A stretch of DNA of 64,000 nucleotides from Bacteroides sp. M10 (GCF_014334015.1 NZ_CP060488.1:2562501-2626500); one strand, 5' to 3'; counted from the stretch's first letter, positions 21,909 through 32,902 are shown. Made by a program: numbers and translations. Notes: generated by a model not told the origin, from the sequence alone.

Positions 21909-24389
21909 ATGAAAACGATAAGCAAAGTATTCAGTTGTATATTGGCTTTTTCTTCTCTGTTGGGGAGTGTGGAAGGGCAAAACAGGTATAAAATATGGTA
22001 TGATAAACCCGCTTCTTATTGGGAAGAAGCGCTTCCGATTGGTAATGGACGGATTGCAGCAATGGTGTTCGGTGATCCCCAACTGGAACAAATACAGTTG
22101 AACGAAGAAACAGTGTCGGCAGGCTCTCCCTACCAAAACTATAATGAAGAAGCGAAAGCGGCTTTGCCGGAAATGCGGCGGTTGATTTTTGAAGGAAAAT
22201 ACGAAGAAGCGCAGAACATGGCGGCAACGAAGATTCTTTCACAAGTGGGGAATGAAATGCCTTATCAGACGGTAGGTCGTCTGAATATCCGTTATCAAGA
22301 CCACAAAAAGGTAAGTAATTACTACCGTGACCTGGATATAAGCAATGCAATGACTGTGACCCGCTACAAAGTAGACGGAGTGGAATTTACTGAAGAAACA
22401 TTTGCATCATTTACCGATCAGCTGGTTATCAGGCATATCAAATCATCTAAACCGGGAGCAATCAATTGCGAACTGTTTTTTAATACACCGATGAGAGATC
22501 CGAAGCGTAGTATCTATGGAAAGAAGGGGTTGCGTTTGGAAGGTATTACGCATGGCAGTCGTTATTTTCCGGGAAAGGTGCACTATTGCGCTGACTTGGA
22601 TGTGAAAAACAAAGGCGGAGAAGTGACAATGGCTAATGATACGCTGCTTAGTGTTCAGGGCGCCAGCGAACTTACATTGTACATCTCGATGGCAACAAAC
22701 TTCGTCAATTATAAAGATATATCGGGTGATCCGTATCAGCGGAATAAAACCTATCTGAAAAATGCGGAGAAGGAGTATGATAAGGCGAAAGCTGCCCATA
22801 TAGCTGCTTATCAGGAGCAATTCAACCGTGTGACTTTGGATTTGGGTGAAACTTCCCAGGTTAATAAACCGATGGATGTACGTATCAAGGAGTTTTCTTC
22901 ATCCTATGATCCGGCATTGATAGCGTTGTATTTCCAGTATGGACGTTACTTATTAATTGCATCTTCACAGCCCGGATGCCAGCCCGCCAACTTGCAGGGC
23001 AAATGGAATCATAACCCGGGACCTCCCTGGAGCTGCAATTATACAACGAATATTAATGCTGAAATGAATTACTGGCCGGCGGAAATCACCAACTTGGCCG
23101 AACTTCATAAACCATTCATCCAGATGGTACGTGAATTAAGCGAGAATGGGCGTGAAGCTGCGAGCCGGATGTATGGTTGTCGTGGCTGGGTATTGCATCA
23201 TAATACGGATTTGTGGCGTATGACGGGTGCGGTGGACCGTCCTTATTGTGGAACGTGGCCTGTGGCTAACGCATGGCTTTGCCAGCATTTATGGGACCGT
23301 TATTTGTTTTCCGGTGATAAGAAATATTTGGAGGAAGCATATCCGATGATGAAAAGCGCTTCGGAGTTCTTTGTCGACTTTTTGGTACGCGACCCGAATA
23401 CAGGTTATTTGGTTGTTACTCCTTCCAATTCACCCGAAAATTCTCCGCGCTGGATAAAGAAAAAAAGTAATCTTTTTGCAGGAATTACGATGGATAATCA
23501 GTTGGTTTTTGATTTATTTTCAAATACATGCGAAGCTGCCAAAGTGCTGAACGCAGATACCGATTTTTGTGATACATTGAAGAATATGCGCCGGCAGTTG
23601 CCTCCGATGCAGGTAGGGCAGTACGGACAATTGCAGGAATGGTTTGAAGACTGGGATCATCCTAATGATCGTCACCGGCACATCTCTCATCTTTGGGGGC
23701 TATATCCCGGTTATCAGATTTCTCCTTATCGCTCTCCGGTACTCTTTGAAGCTGCAAAAAATACATTGATACAACGGGGGGATCCTTCTACCGGTTGGTC
23801 AATGGGATGGAAAGTTTGTTTTTGGTCTCGTATGCTTGACGGGGATCATGCTTATCAGTTGATAAAGAATCAGTTGACTTATGTCAGTCCTGAAATACAG
23901 AAAGGACAGGGAGGCGGAACGTATCCTAATTTGTTCGACGCGCATCCACCTTTCCAAATAGATGGGAACTTTGGTTGCACGGCTGGTATTGCCGAAATGT
24001 TGGTGCAAAGTCATGACGGTGCGATTCATCTGTTGCCTTCGTTGCCTTCGGAATGGAAGAGCGGGACAGTGAAAGGGTTGCGTGCCCGAGGAGGTTTTTT
24101 GATTGATGAATTGACCTGGAAGGACGGTAAGCTGGTAAAAGCTGTGTTACGTTCGGAAATTGGAGGCAATCTGCGTCTGCGCTCTTACTGGAAATTGGCT
24201 GCTGAAGGAGCATCGTTGAAACAGAAGAAGGAAGAAGAAGCGAATCCGAACGCATTATTTAAAGTACAGCAAATCTCACGTCCGATGATTAGTGAGAAAG
24301 CGCCTTTAAAAGGAGTGGCATTACGTGATACTTATTTGTATGATGTGGATACACGCGAAGGAGAAGTGATAATTATTACAGTAAAATAA
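21909..24389 (+). CDS. GH95 alpha-L-fucosidase/alpha-L-galactosidase family enzyme
   Basis: The 826-residue protein has a signal peptide (cut near VEGQ) and the GH95 layout: N-terminal beta domain ('[19 protein letters not shown]'), helical (alpha/alpha)6 barrel and C-terminal beta domain. Catalytic residues by comparison with the bifidobacterial enzyme are N381 and N383 ([11 protein letters not shown]), E510 (SNSPEN) and D685 (QIDGNFG), all present. GH95 inverts alpha-1,2-L-fucose or alpha-L-galactose linkages. In a pectin locus it could trim side chains of rhamnogalacturonan or xyloglucan-contaminated pectin; the actual sugar cannot be told. It sits between a CE8 gene and susC. Confidence 0.88.
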   Translation: MKTISKVFSCILAFSSLLGSVEGQNRYKIWYDKPASYWEEALPIGNGRIAAMVFGDPQLEQIQLNEETVSAGSPYQNYNEEAKAALPEMRRLIFEGKYEEAQNMAATKILSQVGNEMPYQTVGRLNIRYQDHKKVSNYYRDLDISNAMTVTRYKVDGVEFTEETFASFTDQLVIRHIKSSKPGAINCELFFNTPMRDPKRSIYGKKGLRLEGITHGSRYFPGKVHYCADLDVKNKGGEVTMANDTLLSVQGASELTLYISMATNFVNYKDISGDPYQRNKTYLKNAEKEYDKAKAAHIAAYQEQFNRVTLDLGETSQVNKPMDVRIKEFSSSYDPALIALYFQYGRYLLIASSQPGCQPANLQGKWNHNPGPPWSCNYTTNINAEMNYWPAEITNLAELHKPFIQMVRELSENGREAASRMYGCRGWVLHHNTDLWRMTGAVDRPYCGTWPVANAWLCQHLWDRYLFSGDKKYLEEAYPMMKSASEFFVDFLVRDPNTGYLVVTPSNSPENSPRWIKKKSNLFAGITMDNQLVFDLFSNTCEAAKVLNADTDFCDTLKNMRRQLPPMQVGQYGQLQEWFEDWDHPNDRHRHISHLWGLYPGYQISPYRSPVLFEAAKNTLIQRGDPSTGWSMGWKVCFWSRMLDGDHAYQLIKNQLTYVSPEIQKGQGGGTYPNLFDAHPPFQIDGNFGCTAGIAEMLVQSHDGAIHLLPSLPSEWKSGTVKGLRARGGFLIDELTWKDGKLVKAVLRSEIGGNLRLRSYWKLAAEGASLKQKKEEEANPNALFKVQQISRPMISEKAPLKGVALRDTYLYDVDTREGEVIIITVK

Positions 24390-24401
24390 GGCATTCTATA
24401 T

Positions 24402-24462
24402 AAAAAGTCCACGCTTTTGCATAAATAATGAGTGGAAAACAGCTGTAAAAGTGTGACTTTTG
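24402..24462 (+). promoter_or_regulatory. Promoter/operator upstream of the pectin susC gene
   Basis: AAAAAGTCCACGC (24402-24414) and the longer CACGCTTTTGCATAAATAAT (24410-24429) lie 45 bp ahead of GACTTTTG (24455-24462), a one-base variant of the -7 box. CACGCTTTTGCATA recurs at 37365-37378 before the GH28 gene. This suggests a second internal promoter activated by the locus HTCS. Confidence 0.6.
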
Positions 24463-24473
24463 TAACATCAAAA

Positions 24474-27400
24474 ATGAAACAAATTAATCAAGATAATACT
24501 ATGGATGTACAAAGACATTTATTTTTGCGAAGATGCTTCGCGTATATATGTTGCTTGCTCTTGTGCTTTATAACGGCGACAACAGTATATGCACAGAAGG
24601 TATCTGTGAAAGGAACAGTGGTGGATACCAACGGCGATGCTATTATTGGTGCTAGTGTGAAGGTGTTGAAAAAGTCCTCCGTCGGTACAATTACCGACTT
24701 GGATGGAAATTTCACTTTGTCTGTTCCCGAAGATGCAACAAAGTTGGAAATTAGTTTTGTAGGAATGAAATCAGTTGTTGCGACTGTGAAACCGGGCAAA
24801 CATCTGAAAGTTGTGTTGGAAGAAGACAATCAGACTTTGGACGAAGTGGTAGTGGTAGGGTACGGAACCTCACGCCGCGGAGATTTGACCGGTGCGATTT
24901 CTTCAGTGAGTGAGAAGGTTTTGAAGGATATTCCGATAACTTCTGCGGCTGCGGCTATTACAGGAAAACTGGCAGGTGTGAATGTCGTGGCTACTGATGG
25001 ATCGCCCGATGCAACAATCCAGATTACAGTACGTGGTGGTGGTTCTATTACCCAGGACAATTCACCGTTATATATTGTTGACGGTTTTCAGGTGAGTAAT
25101 ATCAATGATATTCCTCCCGGTGATATTCAAAGCATTGATGTTTTGAAAGATGCTTCTTCTACCGCCATCTATGGAGCTAAAGGTGCGAACGGCGTTATTC
25201 TTGTTACTACAAAAAGCGGTAAGGCGGGAAAAACAGAAATCTCATTCAATGCTCACTGGGGTGTCAGTAATGTGTATAATCTGACGGGGGTACTTTCACC
25301 TTACGAATACTACTGTTATCAGAAAGAACTTGATCCGGGCACCTCTCTGACCAGTAGCATTAATTCGATGTATGGACGTTGGGACGACCGCAATATTTAT
25401 CGTTCGGTAGAAGGCACGAACTGGCAGGATAAAGTATATGGAAACACCGGATTCAAACAAAGCTATAACGTTGGTATAACAGGAGGAACGGATGCCACAT
25501 TGCGTTATAATTTGAGTTATACGCGGGATGATGAGAAGTACATTATGCTCAACTCCAATTATGTGAGGGATAACTTGAGTGTGAAGATGGATAAAAAGTT
25601 GAGTAACAAATTGAAGTTTGAGTTTTCCAGCCGTTTGACTAGAATGGTGATTGACGGTGCGGGTACCAATGGAGGTAAATTGAGAGATGCCGTTCTTTTC
25701 TCGCCAATCAACAGCCTTGCAAGTATAGATGCGGGAGATGCTTTGGGGGGTGAAATTGATTACTCGGATGATGCATTGTTATCATCATTGAATGATCCTG
25801 TATATAATACGGTGAATGAGTATAAGAAGCAAAACCAGTTTTCTATGACTTATAATGCCGGCTTTAACTGGGAAATTGTTAAAGGATTGACTTATCAGCT
25901 GAAAGGTAGTTACGCATACACTTATAATTATACCGATAATGTCTGGTTAAAGAAAACCGGAGAGTCGAGCTCCAATGCCGGTCAGCCCGTAGCCAAACGT
26001 ACGGATGAGAAAGGTGCACGATGGAACTTGCAGAACATATTGAGTTACCGGTTCTCTCTGAAAAAGAATCACCGTCTTGATCTGATGGCCGGACATGAAA
26101 TGGTGAGTAATTACAGAAATCAGATGATTGCCTCATCCAAATATTATCCTATGGATTTTACGGCGAGCGAAGTGTTGGCTATGTGGAACTATGGAGAATC
26201 CCAACCAACGTATACCACTCTTGGTGAACCTTCTCGTACGGCATCTTACTTCGGTCGTTTAAACTATGCTTTCAAAGACCGGTACATGTTCACTTTTACA
26301 GCCCGTGCCGACGGAACGAATGTGTTCGCTCCTGAAAACCGTTGGGGATTTTTCCCGGGTATGGCATTGGCATGGCGCATTTCCCAGGAAAAATTTATGA
26401 AGCAGACGGAAGACTGGCTGGATAATCTGAAACTTCGTGTGAGTTACGGGTCAGTTGGTAATGCGCGTGTCAATTCATACTGGAGACAGGATTATAAAAT
26501 GGAATCTTCTGCCAATAGGCAATATTATCTAAATGAAACAGTACAGAGTGCCCTGAAATTGCAGAACACCTTGCGGAACGAGAATCTGACTTGGGAAACG
26601 AAGTTATCCTCTAATGTGGGAATAGATGCCAGCCTCTTTAATAGCCGTTTGAATGTGACGGTTGACTTCTATAATGATATAACGAAAGATTTAATCTTAC
26701 GCATGGATCTTCCTTCAAATTCGGGATATGAATATCAGTATCAGAATGTAGGCCGCAGTACGAACAGGGGAGTTGAACTTACGCTTAGCGGAACGATTAT
26801 CAATAGTAAAGATTTCTATCTGGGCGCTAACTTCAATATATCATTCAATAAAAATATAGTGAATAAACTGGATGGAACGGCAACCGTATTGAGTGCGCAA
26901 TCCAACTGGCGACCGGATATCGGCTCTGATGATTTTCGTGCTATTGTAGGTCAGGCGGTAGGACAGATTTATGGATTCGAAGTAGAGGGCTTTTATTCTG
27001 TAGACGACTTTACGTTTGATGAGAATACGAAAAAATGGATACTGAATGAAGGGGTAGTAGACGACAGGGCTTTGTTCTCTAATGACCTGCCTAACTTTGG
27101 TCCGGGCTTTATCAAACTGAAGGATCAGAATAATGACGGTGTGATCGATGCGGATAATGACCGTAAAGTGATCGGTAGTGTACAGCCAAAGCATATTGGC
27201 GGATTCGGGCTGAATGCTGCATGGAGAGGGTTTGACTTGGCGGCAATGTTCAACTGGTCATATGGCAATAAAGTATATAATGCCAATAAGATTATGGCAT
27301 CCACTCATACGAATCGTAAATATAATAATATCAGAGATTTTATGAGTTTGGAAAACCGTTGGTCGATTATTGATCCGGAAACGGGTGCCAATGTAATGTA

Positions 27401-27752
27401 TGGTAATGACGCCAATCCGGAACGCTTTGTTGAAATCAATTCCAAAGCCTCTATCTGGATGCCTATGATGGGGCGTACGCTTGTGACGGACTGGGCGATT
27501 GAAGATGGTTCTTTTTTGCGTTGTAGTAACCTGACGTTAGGGTATACGCTTCCGGTTACTGTGACTCGTAAGCTAGGAGTCAAGAACCTGCGCGTGTATG
27601 CTACGGCCAATAACCTGTTTTGCTGGACAGCTTATTCCGGACAGGATCCTGAAGTGAGCACACAACGTTCTACCCCTTTGACTCCGGGTGTGGATTATTC
27701 TGCATATCCGAAAGCACATTCTTATGTATTCGGTCTTAATGTTACTTTTTAA
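24474..27752 (+). CDS. SusC-like TonB-dependent outer-membrane transporter (pectin locus)
   Basis: I take ATG 24474 as the start (about 1092 residues); ATG 24501 is also possible, and the upstream GTG is unlikely. After a signal peptide (TVYAQ) comes a carboxypeptidase-like regulatory domain ('KGTVVDTNGDAIIGASVKVL'), then the TonB box region ('LDEVVVVGYGTSRRGDLTGAIS'), the plug ('GGGSITQDNSPLYIVDGF', 'STAIYGAKGANGVILVTT'), and a 22-strand barrel ending 'YVFGLNVTF'. It should import pectin oligosaccharides together with the adjacent SusD. No STN domain, so signalling is by the HTCS rather than an anti-sigma route. Confidence 0.95.
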   Translation: MKQINQDNTMDVQRHLFLRRCFAYICCLLLCFITATTVYAQKVSVKGTVVDTNGDAIIGASVKVLKKSSVGTITDLDGNFTLSVPEDATKLEISFVGMKSVVATVKPGKHLKVVLEEDNQTLDEVVVVGYGTSRRGDLTGAISSVSEKVLKDIPITSAAAAITGKLAGVNVVATDGSPDATIQITVRGGGSITQDNSPLYIVDGFQVSNINDIPPGDIQSIDVLKDASSTAIYGAKGANGVILVTTKSGKAGKTEISFNAHWGVSNVYNLTGVLSPYEYYCYQKELDPGTSLTSSINSMYGRWDDRNIYRSVEGTNWQDKVYGNTGFKQSYNVGITGGTDATLRYNLSYTRDDEKYIMLNSNYVRDNLSVKMDKKLSNKLKFEFSSRLTRMVIDGAGTNGGKLRDAVLFSPINSLASIDAGDALGGEIDYSDDALLSSLNDPVYNTVNEYKKQNQFSMTYNAGFNWEIVKGLTYQLKGSYAYTYNYTDNVWLKKTGESSSNAGQPVAKRTDEKGARWNLQNILSYRFSLKKNHRLDLMAGHEMVSNYRNQMIASSKYYPMDFTASEVLAMWNYGESQPTYTTLGEPSRTASYFGRLNYAFKDRYMFTFTARADGTNVFAPENRWGFFPGMALAWRISQEKFMKQTEDWLDNLKLRVSYGSVGNARVNSYWRQDYKMESSANRQYYLNETVQSALKLQNTLRNENLTWETKLSSNVGIDASLFNSRLNVTVDFYNDITKDLILRMDLPSNSGYEYQYQNVGRSTNRGVELTLSGTIINSKDFYLGANFNISFNKNIVNKLDGTATVLSAQSNWRPDIGSDDFRAIVGQAVGQIYGFEVEGFYSVDDFTFDENTKKWILNEGVVDDRALFSNDLPNFGPGFIKLKDQNNDGVIDADNDRKVIGSVQPKHIGGFGLNAAWRGFDLAAMFNWSYGNKVYNANKIMASTHTNRKYNNIRDFMSLENRWSIIDPETGANVMYGNDANPERFVEINSKASIWMPMMGRTLVTDWAIEDGSFLRCSNLTLGYTLPVTVTRKLGVKNLRVYATANNLFCWTAYSGQDPEVSTQRSTPLTPGVDYSAYPKAHSYVFGLNVTF

Positions 27753-27762
27753 TACTTGAAAA

Positions 27763-29838
27763 ATGAAAATACAGAAACTATTTTTAGCGGTTTTATCCTC
27801 CTCTGTGTTATGCACTTCGTGTATGGATAATTTTTTGGATACCGAAAGTCCTTCTATTCCAAGTGATGAGAATCTGTTTAAATCGACTGCTCTGACGGAA
27901 GCAGCCCTGATGGGTGTATATGCGACAATGACGGACACCTATATATATGGTCAGAAACTGTGTGTCAACTGGCAGGGAGCTTCTGACGTGGAGGTTGGCT
28001 CGGGTGCGTTTTCTACGGAAAACTATAATTCGACACTTCGTGATGAAGGTGCTGGCAATTTTTATGACGATAATTATAACCGGAATACCAGATGGGACAA
28101 ACTTTATTATCTGGCAGAATCCGCCACTACTATCGTAGATGGTATACGTCGGTCACCGTTGATGCAATCTACTTCGGACAAGGCTGCCATGCGTAGATAT
28201 TTAGGAGAGGCATTAGCACTAAAAGCGTTAGGCTATTTTGAATTGATTCGTTATTGGGGAGATGTGCCATATAAAGAGCATGCGTCTGAAAGCGGATTGG
28301 GAAATGTCTATATAGGAAAAGTGGATCGTGATATTGTTTATAATTATATCATAGAGGATTTGAAAGAGGCAATTGAATATCTGCCTTGGATGGGAGAAGA
28401 ATCATATACGGTAGAACGCATGAATAAAGGTTTTGCCAAAGGACTGCTGGCAAAAGTAGCGCTATTTGCCGGAGGATGGTCTGTACGGGATGGAAATCAG
28501 TTTCCGGACTTGGATGTGGAACATCATCCGACCATTCCGGAAATGAACGGATATTTCGTCGGTCGCCCTAAGAATTGGAAAGATTATTATGAACTGGCTG
28601 CCAAACAGTGTGCGGAGATTTTGGGAGCGACTGATAATCCTCATGAGCTTGATCCCAGTTATGAGAATATTTGGTCTACTGTCAATCATCTGGAATACAA
28701 CAAGTATAATGAAAACCTGTTTGAAGTTGCTTTTGGTGAAGGACAGAATGGAGATGTGGGGGCCACGATGGGATACAACCTGAACAGAGGGGTTTTTAAT
28801 ACCACCCAAGGTATGGGAGGGGCAGGATATGCGGCTACTACTGCTTACTATTTTTATTCATTTGATCCGGCAGACACCCGTCGGGATGTTACTTGTGTTT
28901 TCCAGGAATATATCAATGAGAATGGAAAAAATAAGGAAGTTATTCGCTGTAATCCATTAGGAGTGGCTTGTGGTAAATGGCGTTGGTATTGGATGACTGA
29001 TAATTATATGAAAGTCCGTTTCCCGAAAGCTAATTCACGTATTGCTACTGGTATCAACTGGATTTTGATGCGGTATTCAGATATTTACCTGATGTTTGCG
29101 GAGGCTCAAAATGTATTGACAGGGCCGGATGCAGTTAGTCCGATTGCCGGTATGTCTCCCCGACAGGCTTTGGAAAAGGTTCGTGAAAGAGCATTTGGTA
29201 CTGGTGCTCCCGAAATCACGCAGTATGACGCGGATTTCTTCACGGCTATTGTCAATGAACGGGCATGGGAGTTTGGTTGTGAATCTATTCGTCGTCAGGA
29301 TTTGACACGTTGGGGATTGTTGGCGGAGAAAATAGAAGAGATGAAAATAGGTCTTTGTATGTTGTATGACTACAAGCCGGTGACTATTTTCGGGAAGACT
29401 TATCAAGTGGATGAAATACCGAGAAAAATCTATTATAAATATGAAGACTCTGATAATCCGGAATACATTGATATGTCGTCTGTTAACTTCAATGAGGATA
29501 TGGGAACCGGTACTGCTTCTACATCAAAAGGACAGTATGAGTGCAACTGGATCAGTATGCAGGTGACATTGAATAAGGATGGTGATATAAATGCAACCCT
29601 GAATACTAATTATGTGAAAACAATGGCTAGAATATTGGTTTGCGGTACAGGGCTGAATGCGTCTTACGACTATTCGAATTTGTTTGGCAGGCTGAACTGG
29701 GGCGGTGAAGCCGAAGCGGAGTTCCGTAAATATTCTGTTGGTAATGGAGTGTGTAATTATCGCCATGTATTCGCTATTTATTATGAGGATGTCAATAAGA
29801 CGCAAGGGTATGTTTCTAATTCGTATGGTTATAAATAA
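27763..29838 (+). CDS. SusD/RagB-like glycan-binding lipoprotein (pectin locus)
   Basis: The 691-residue lipoprotein (CTSC lipobox, Cys about 20) has the SusD helical TPR core: 'NFLDTESPSIPSDENLFKS', 'YLGEALALKALGYFELIRYWGDVPY', 'GFAKGLLAKVALFAGG', and near the C-terminus 'IVNERAWEFGCESIRRQDLTRWG'. It is longer than most SusD proteins (500-600 residues), with an extra C-terminal segment of about 120 residues. It pairs with the SusC encoded 10 bp upstream and should cap its channel, binding pectin fragments. Confidence 0.93.
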   Translation: MKIQKLFLAVLSSSVLCTSCMDNFLDTESPSIPSDENLFKSTALTEAALMGVYATMTDTYIYGQKLCVNWQGASDVEVGSGAFSTENYNSTLRDEGAGNFYDDNYNRNTRWDKLYYLAESATTIVDGIRRSPLMQSTSDKAAMRRYLGEALALKALGYFELIRYWGDVPYKEHASESGLGNVYIGKVDRDIVYNYIIEDLKEAIEYLPWMGEESYTVERMNKGFAKGLLAKVALFAGGWSVRDGNQFPDLDVEHHPTIPEMNGYFVGRPKNWKDYYELAAKQCAEILGATDNPHELDPSYENIWSTVNHLEYNKYNENLFEVAFGEGQNGDVGATMGYNLNRGVFNTTQGMGGAGYAATTAYYFYSFDPADTRRDVTCVFQEYINENGKNKEVIRCNPLGVACGKWRWYWMTDNYMKVRFPKANSRIATGINWILMRYSDIYLMFAEAQNVLTGPDAVSPIAGMSPRQALEKVRERAFGTGAPEITQYDADFFTAIVNERAWEFGCESIRRQDLTRWGLLAEKIEEMKIGLCMLYDYKPVTIFGKTYQVDEIPRKIYYKYEDSDNPEYIDMSSVNFNEDMGTGTASTSKGQYECNWISMQVTLNKDGDINATLNTNYVKTMARILVCGTGLNASYDYSNLFGRLNWGGEAEAEFRKYSVGNGVCNYRHVFAIYYEDVNKTQGYVSNSYGYK

Positions 29839-29854
29839 TTAATGGTAGGAAAAG

Positions 29855-31528
29855 ATGAAAAGACTAGTTAATAGATTATCCGGAGCATGCCTGTATGTAC
29901 TATTGGCTTTGATAGTGGGTATGTCTTCCTGTGAGGACGATGCCAATGACTGGACAGTTAATAAGAACTATGATGCTTTGTTCCGTCCGTTGACGTTCGA
30001 TAAGTCGGCTACCGATGCGACTTCGGTTACATTAAGATATTCGCAGATTGTGAATGCAAAAGTCTATATTTTTGAGTTTTATACGGACAGCTTGGAGTTT
30101 AATGCGGAAAATTATGTAAGGACAGATACGATTCTGAAAGATACATTGACTGTATTTTCAGAGAGTAATACGCCTATGAGGGTGGAATATCGTACTTTGT
30201 TTCAGGAGTTCAACGGTTCTACGCAATATTCTGTTCGTATGAAAGGAGAAGATGCGCAGGGAAAGGCAAGCACTTATGTCAGTGTAGCATTTAAAACTCC
30301 GGATGAGCAATTATTTACCGGAGTGGAAGTTACAGCTAATTCCGCAACCTTGACATGGGAAGAAACGAACAGGGTAACTCATCTGACGTTGGCTCAAATG
30401 GTGGATACGAAATATGGTGAGGAAAAACAGATTGATTTGACTTCGGAAGATATAGCGGCTTGTTCAAAAACACTCTCCGAATTGGAGAATGGAGCGACCT
30501 ATCGTGTTCGGATTTATAATAATGATGCATTACGTGGTTCGTATGTATTCAAGACACTGGGATTGGGTGGTAGCGAAATCCTTTTTGTGGAGGCTACGGA
30601 AACCGGAGTCATTGATTTAAGTACATTGTTATCTAATTTTGTGAAAGAGAAAGAATGTAGCAATGTAACTGTCCAACTTACTCCGGGGGCGGTGTATAAG
30701 GTAAGTGAACTAAAGATTCCGGGATTGGATAATATTTTGTTTACCAGTACGGAAGCTAATGAAAATAATCGTCCACAGCTTATTGTGACTAATAAAATAT
30801 CATTGGCTTCTCCGATACAGTCTCTGTCATTCGAGTTTGTTTGCCTGAATGGAAATGGCGAGGCCAGTTATATGACGGATTGGAAAAATAGTTCTTATGC
30901 CCAGTCTATTTCATTCACAGGCTGTGCTATACAGAACATAAAACGTACGCTTGTACGTATTAGCGATGGAAGTGGTGTGTTCATGACGGATATTACGATC
31001 GATAACTGTGTCATATCCGAAGTTGGTACGGACGGATATGGAATGATTAATTTCGGAAAAAATATCGATCAGTTGGAAAGGGTTTCTATAACGAATAGTA
31101 CATTGATTAATATTGGTGACCAGTTGATGGACGTGAAAGGGGGAATCGGTGATGTGATATTGGAAAATTGTACTTTCTATAATTCTATGGATGCTAAGAA
31201 GGAATTGCCTAAAGTTTTCCGTTTCGATAATGCGGCAAGTACTCCGCCTTCTCCGAAATCTGCGACAATGCGGAATTTGATTTTCTCCGGTCCGAACAAA
31301 GGAAAGAAAATGAATAGTGGAAATGGTGCTTATGACATTTTGAACTTCTCTGATAATTGTTATATCACCTCCGACCTGCAGGAAGGCAATAACAGGTTTG
31401 AAGAAATAACGAGAATAAAACAAAGCTCGGATGACTTGTTCGTTGATCCATTAAACGGTGATTTCCATATTAAACCGGGAGCCGGGTTCGCCGGAACGGG
31501 TAATGCTGGTGATCCACGTTGGTATTAA
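29855..31528 (+). CDS. Surface lipoprotein with Fn3-like and beta-helix (DUF4957/DUF5123-type) domains
   Basis: The 557-residue lipoprotein (MSSC lipobox) has two Fn3/Ig-like parts (about 45-150 and 155-235, 'TGVEVTANSATLTWEET'). A right-handed beta-helix-like C-terminal half (about 260-557) follows, with repeated turns such as 'ITIDNCVISEVG', 'VSITNSTLINIG' and 'VILENCTFYNS', and ends in 'DFHIKPGAGFAGTGNAGDPRW'. This matches the DUF4957/DUF5123 lipoproteins found in Bacteroides pectin loci and takes the SusE/surface glycan-binding position after susCD. No lyase catalytic residues are evident, so binding rather than cleavage is likely. Confidence 0.8.
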   Translation: MKRLVNRLSGACLYVLLALIVGMSSCEDDANDWTVNKNYDALFRPLTFDKSATDATSVTLRYSQIVNAKVYIFEFYTDSLEFNAENYVRTDTILKDTLTVFSESNTPMRVEYRTLFQEFNGSTQYSVRMKGEDAQGKASTYVSVAFKTPDEQLFTGVEVTANSATLTWEETNRVTHLTLAQMVDTKYGEEKQIDLTSEDIAACSKTLSELENGATYRVRIYNNDALRGSYVFKTLGLGGSEILFVEATETGVIDLSTLLSNFVKEKECSNVTVQLTPGAVYKVSELKIPGLDNILFTSTEANENNRPQLIVTNKISLASPIQSLSFEFVCLNGNGEASYMTDWKNSSYAQSISFTGCAIQNIKRTLVRISDGSGVFMTDITIDNCVISEVGTDGYGMINFGKNIDQLERVSITNSTLINIGDQLMDVKGGIGDVILENCTFYNSMDAKKELPKVFRFDNAASTPPSPKSATMRNLIFSGPNKGKKMNSGNGAYDILNFSDNCYITSDLQEGNNRFEEITRIKQSSDDLFVDPLNGDFHIKPGAGFAGTGNAGDPRWY

Positions 31529-31561
31529 TTGATCCTATAATTGTTAGGTATAAAGAATATC

Positions 31562-32866
31562 ATGAAGAATATTGTATTATCAATTTTATTGATGAGTGCC
31601 TGTGCAATGATTTATGCACAGGCGGACTCATCGCCTTATCAGGCTATTGTAGCTGTTGATGGTAGTGGAGATTATAAAACGGTTCAGGAAGCAATCAATG
31701 CTGTACCTGACGGACAGACGAAACCTTGGTTGATTCTGATAAAGAATGGCTTGTATAATGAGCAGGTGATTATCCCTAAGAATAAGCCATACGTACATTT
31801 AATAGGCCAGGATAAGGATAAGACCATTATTCATTTAAACTTGAATGTTGGTAGTAAACTGACCGGTAAAGAAATAGGTGGAAAAACAGCTTATTGGGAA
31901 CACTCGGTTCATAATCCTTCCTCTCCAGTTTATAAATACGAGGGATCGGTAGTGGTGGTAAAAGGAGACCACTTTTATACGGAAAACATTTCGTATGTGA
32001 ATGACTGGGGAGTTTTATCAGATAATGGTCCGCAGGCTTTGGCTATGAATAGTCAGGCAGATTGTGCTTCCTTTTATAATTGTAAGTTCCGTTCTTTTCA
32101 AGATACTTGGATGACTGCCAATAATGATGTCAGTCGGCACTATGTGAAAGATTGCTGGATAGAAGGCGCGGTAGACTATTTTTATGGTGGTGGTGATGTG
32201 TTGCTGGAAAACTGTACGCTTTATAATGTACGGAGTGGAGCAGTAATAGTGGCTCCTTCCCATAAAGATGCCAAATATGGTTATGCTTTTCGTAATTGCA
32301 TTATAGATGGAAACAGTGAAGCGGCTGACGGACGTTTGAAGTTGGGGCGTCCATGGCATAATAATTCGAAGACGGTGTATATCAATACCATTATGCTTAT
32401 CCCTGTCGCTGATGAAGGATGGACGAATATGGGAACGGTTCCCGGAATTTTTGCCGAATACAATAGTCGTGATGCACAGGGTAATGTGTTGGATTTAAGT
32501 AAACGCAAAACGGAATATCAATATAAAGACCGCCAAACCGGTAAGGAAGTATCGGGTACCTGTCAGGCAACTATAACGAAAGAGGAGGCGGACAAATATA
32601 CGTACGAAAATATGATTCCGGGTAATGATGGCTGGAATCCGCGTATTATGATGGAGAAATTAGGAAGTCCGCGCAGTCTGGTTTATCAGCAAGGCACTCT
32701 TAAATGGAATCCTGTGAAGAATGCGATCGGATATATTGTATATGATGGAGAACAGATTCTCGGGACGACTACTGATACCTCTTTTCCGGTGTCGGAAGTG
32801 AATTATGCTTTGAAGGTATCTGCCGTGAATCAATATGGAACGCAAGGTAAAAAAGGTGTATTGTAA
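31562..32866 (+). CDS. Second pectin methylesterase (CE8), secreted to periplasm
   Basis: I choose ATG 31562, which begins a clean signal peptide (cut near YAQ|A, about 20); an upstream TTG is unlikely. The 434-residue CE8 has D181 (QDTW), D205 (DYFYG) and R263 (LGRPW). It shares with the first CE8 of this locus the same C-terminal Fn3-like ending ('GTLKWNPVKNAIGYIVYDG') but lacks the N-terminal Ig-like domain and a good lipobox. So it is probably soluble periplasmic while the other is surface-anchored, a division seen in other pectin loci. Last gene of the SusC operon. Confidence 0.9.
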   Translation: MKNIVLSILLMSACAMIYAQADSSPYQAIVAVDGSGDYKTVQEAINAVPDGQTKPWLILIKNGLYNEQVIIPKNKPYVHLIGQDKDKTIIHLNLNVGSKLTGKEIGGKTAYWEHSVHNPSSPVYKYEGSVVVVKGDHFYTENISYVNDWGVLSDNGPQALAMNSQADCASFYNCKFRSFQDTWMTANNDVSRHYVKDCWIEGAVDYFYGGGDVLLENCTLYNVRSGAVIVAPSHKDAKYGYAFRNCIIDGNSEAADGRLKLGRPWHNNSKTVYINTIMLIPVADEGWTNMGTVPGIFAEYNSRDAQGNVLDLSKRKTEYQYKDRQTGKEVSGTCQATITKEEADKYTYENMIPGNDGWNPRIMMEKLGSPRSLVYQQGTLKWNPVKNAIGYIVYDGEQILGTTTDTSFPVSEVNYALKVSAVNQYGTQGKKGVL

Positions 32867-32902
32867 TTGAATATAGAAAACTGGTAAGGAAAGGGGAGGT
32901 GC

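Noticed and set aside
29855..31528. Pectate lyase based on beta-helix repeats
   Set aside because: No lyase catalytic Arg/Lys or calcium-site pattern is visible; domain order fits a surface binding protein.
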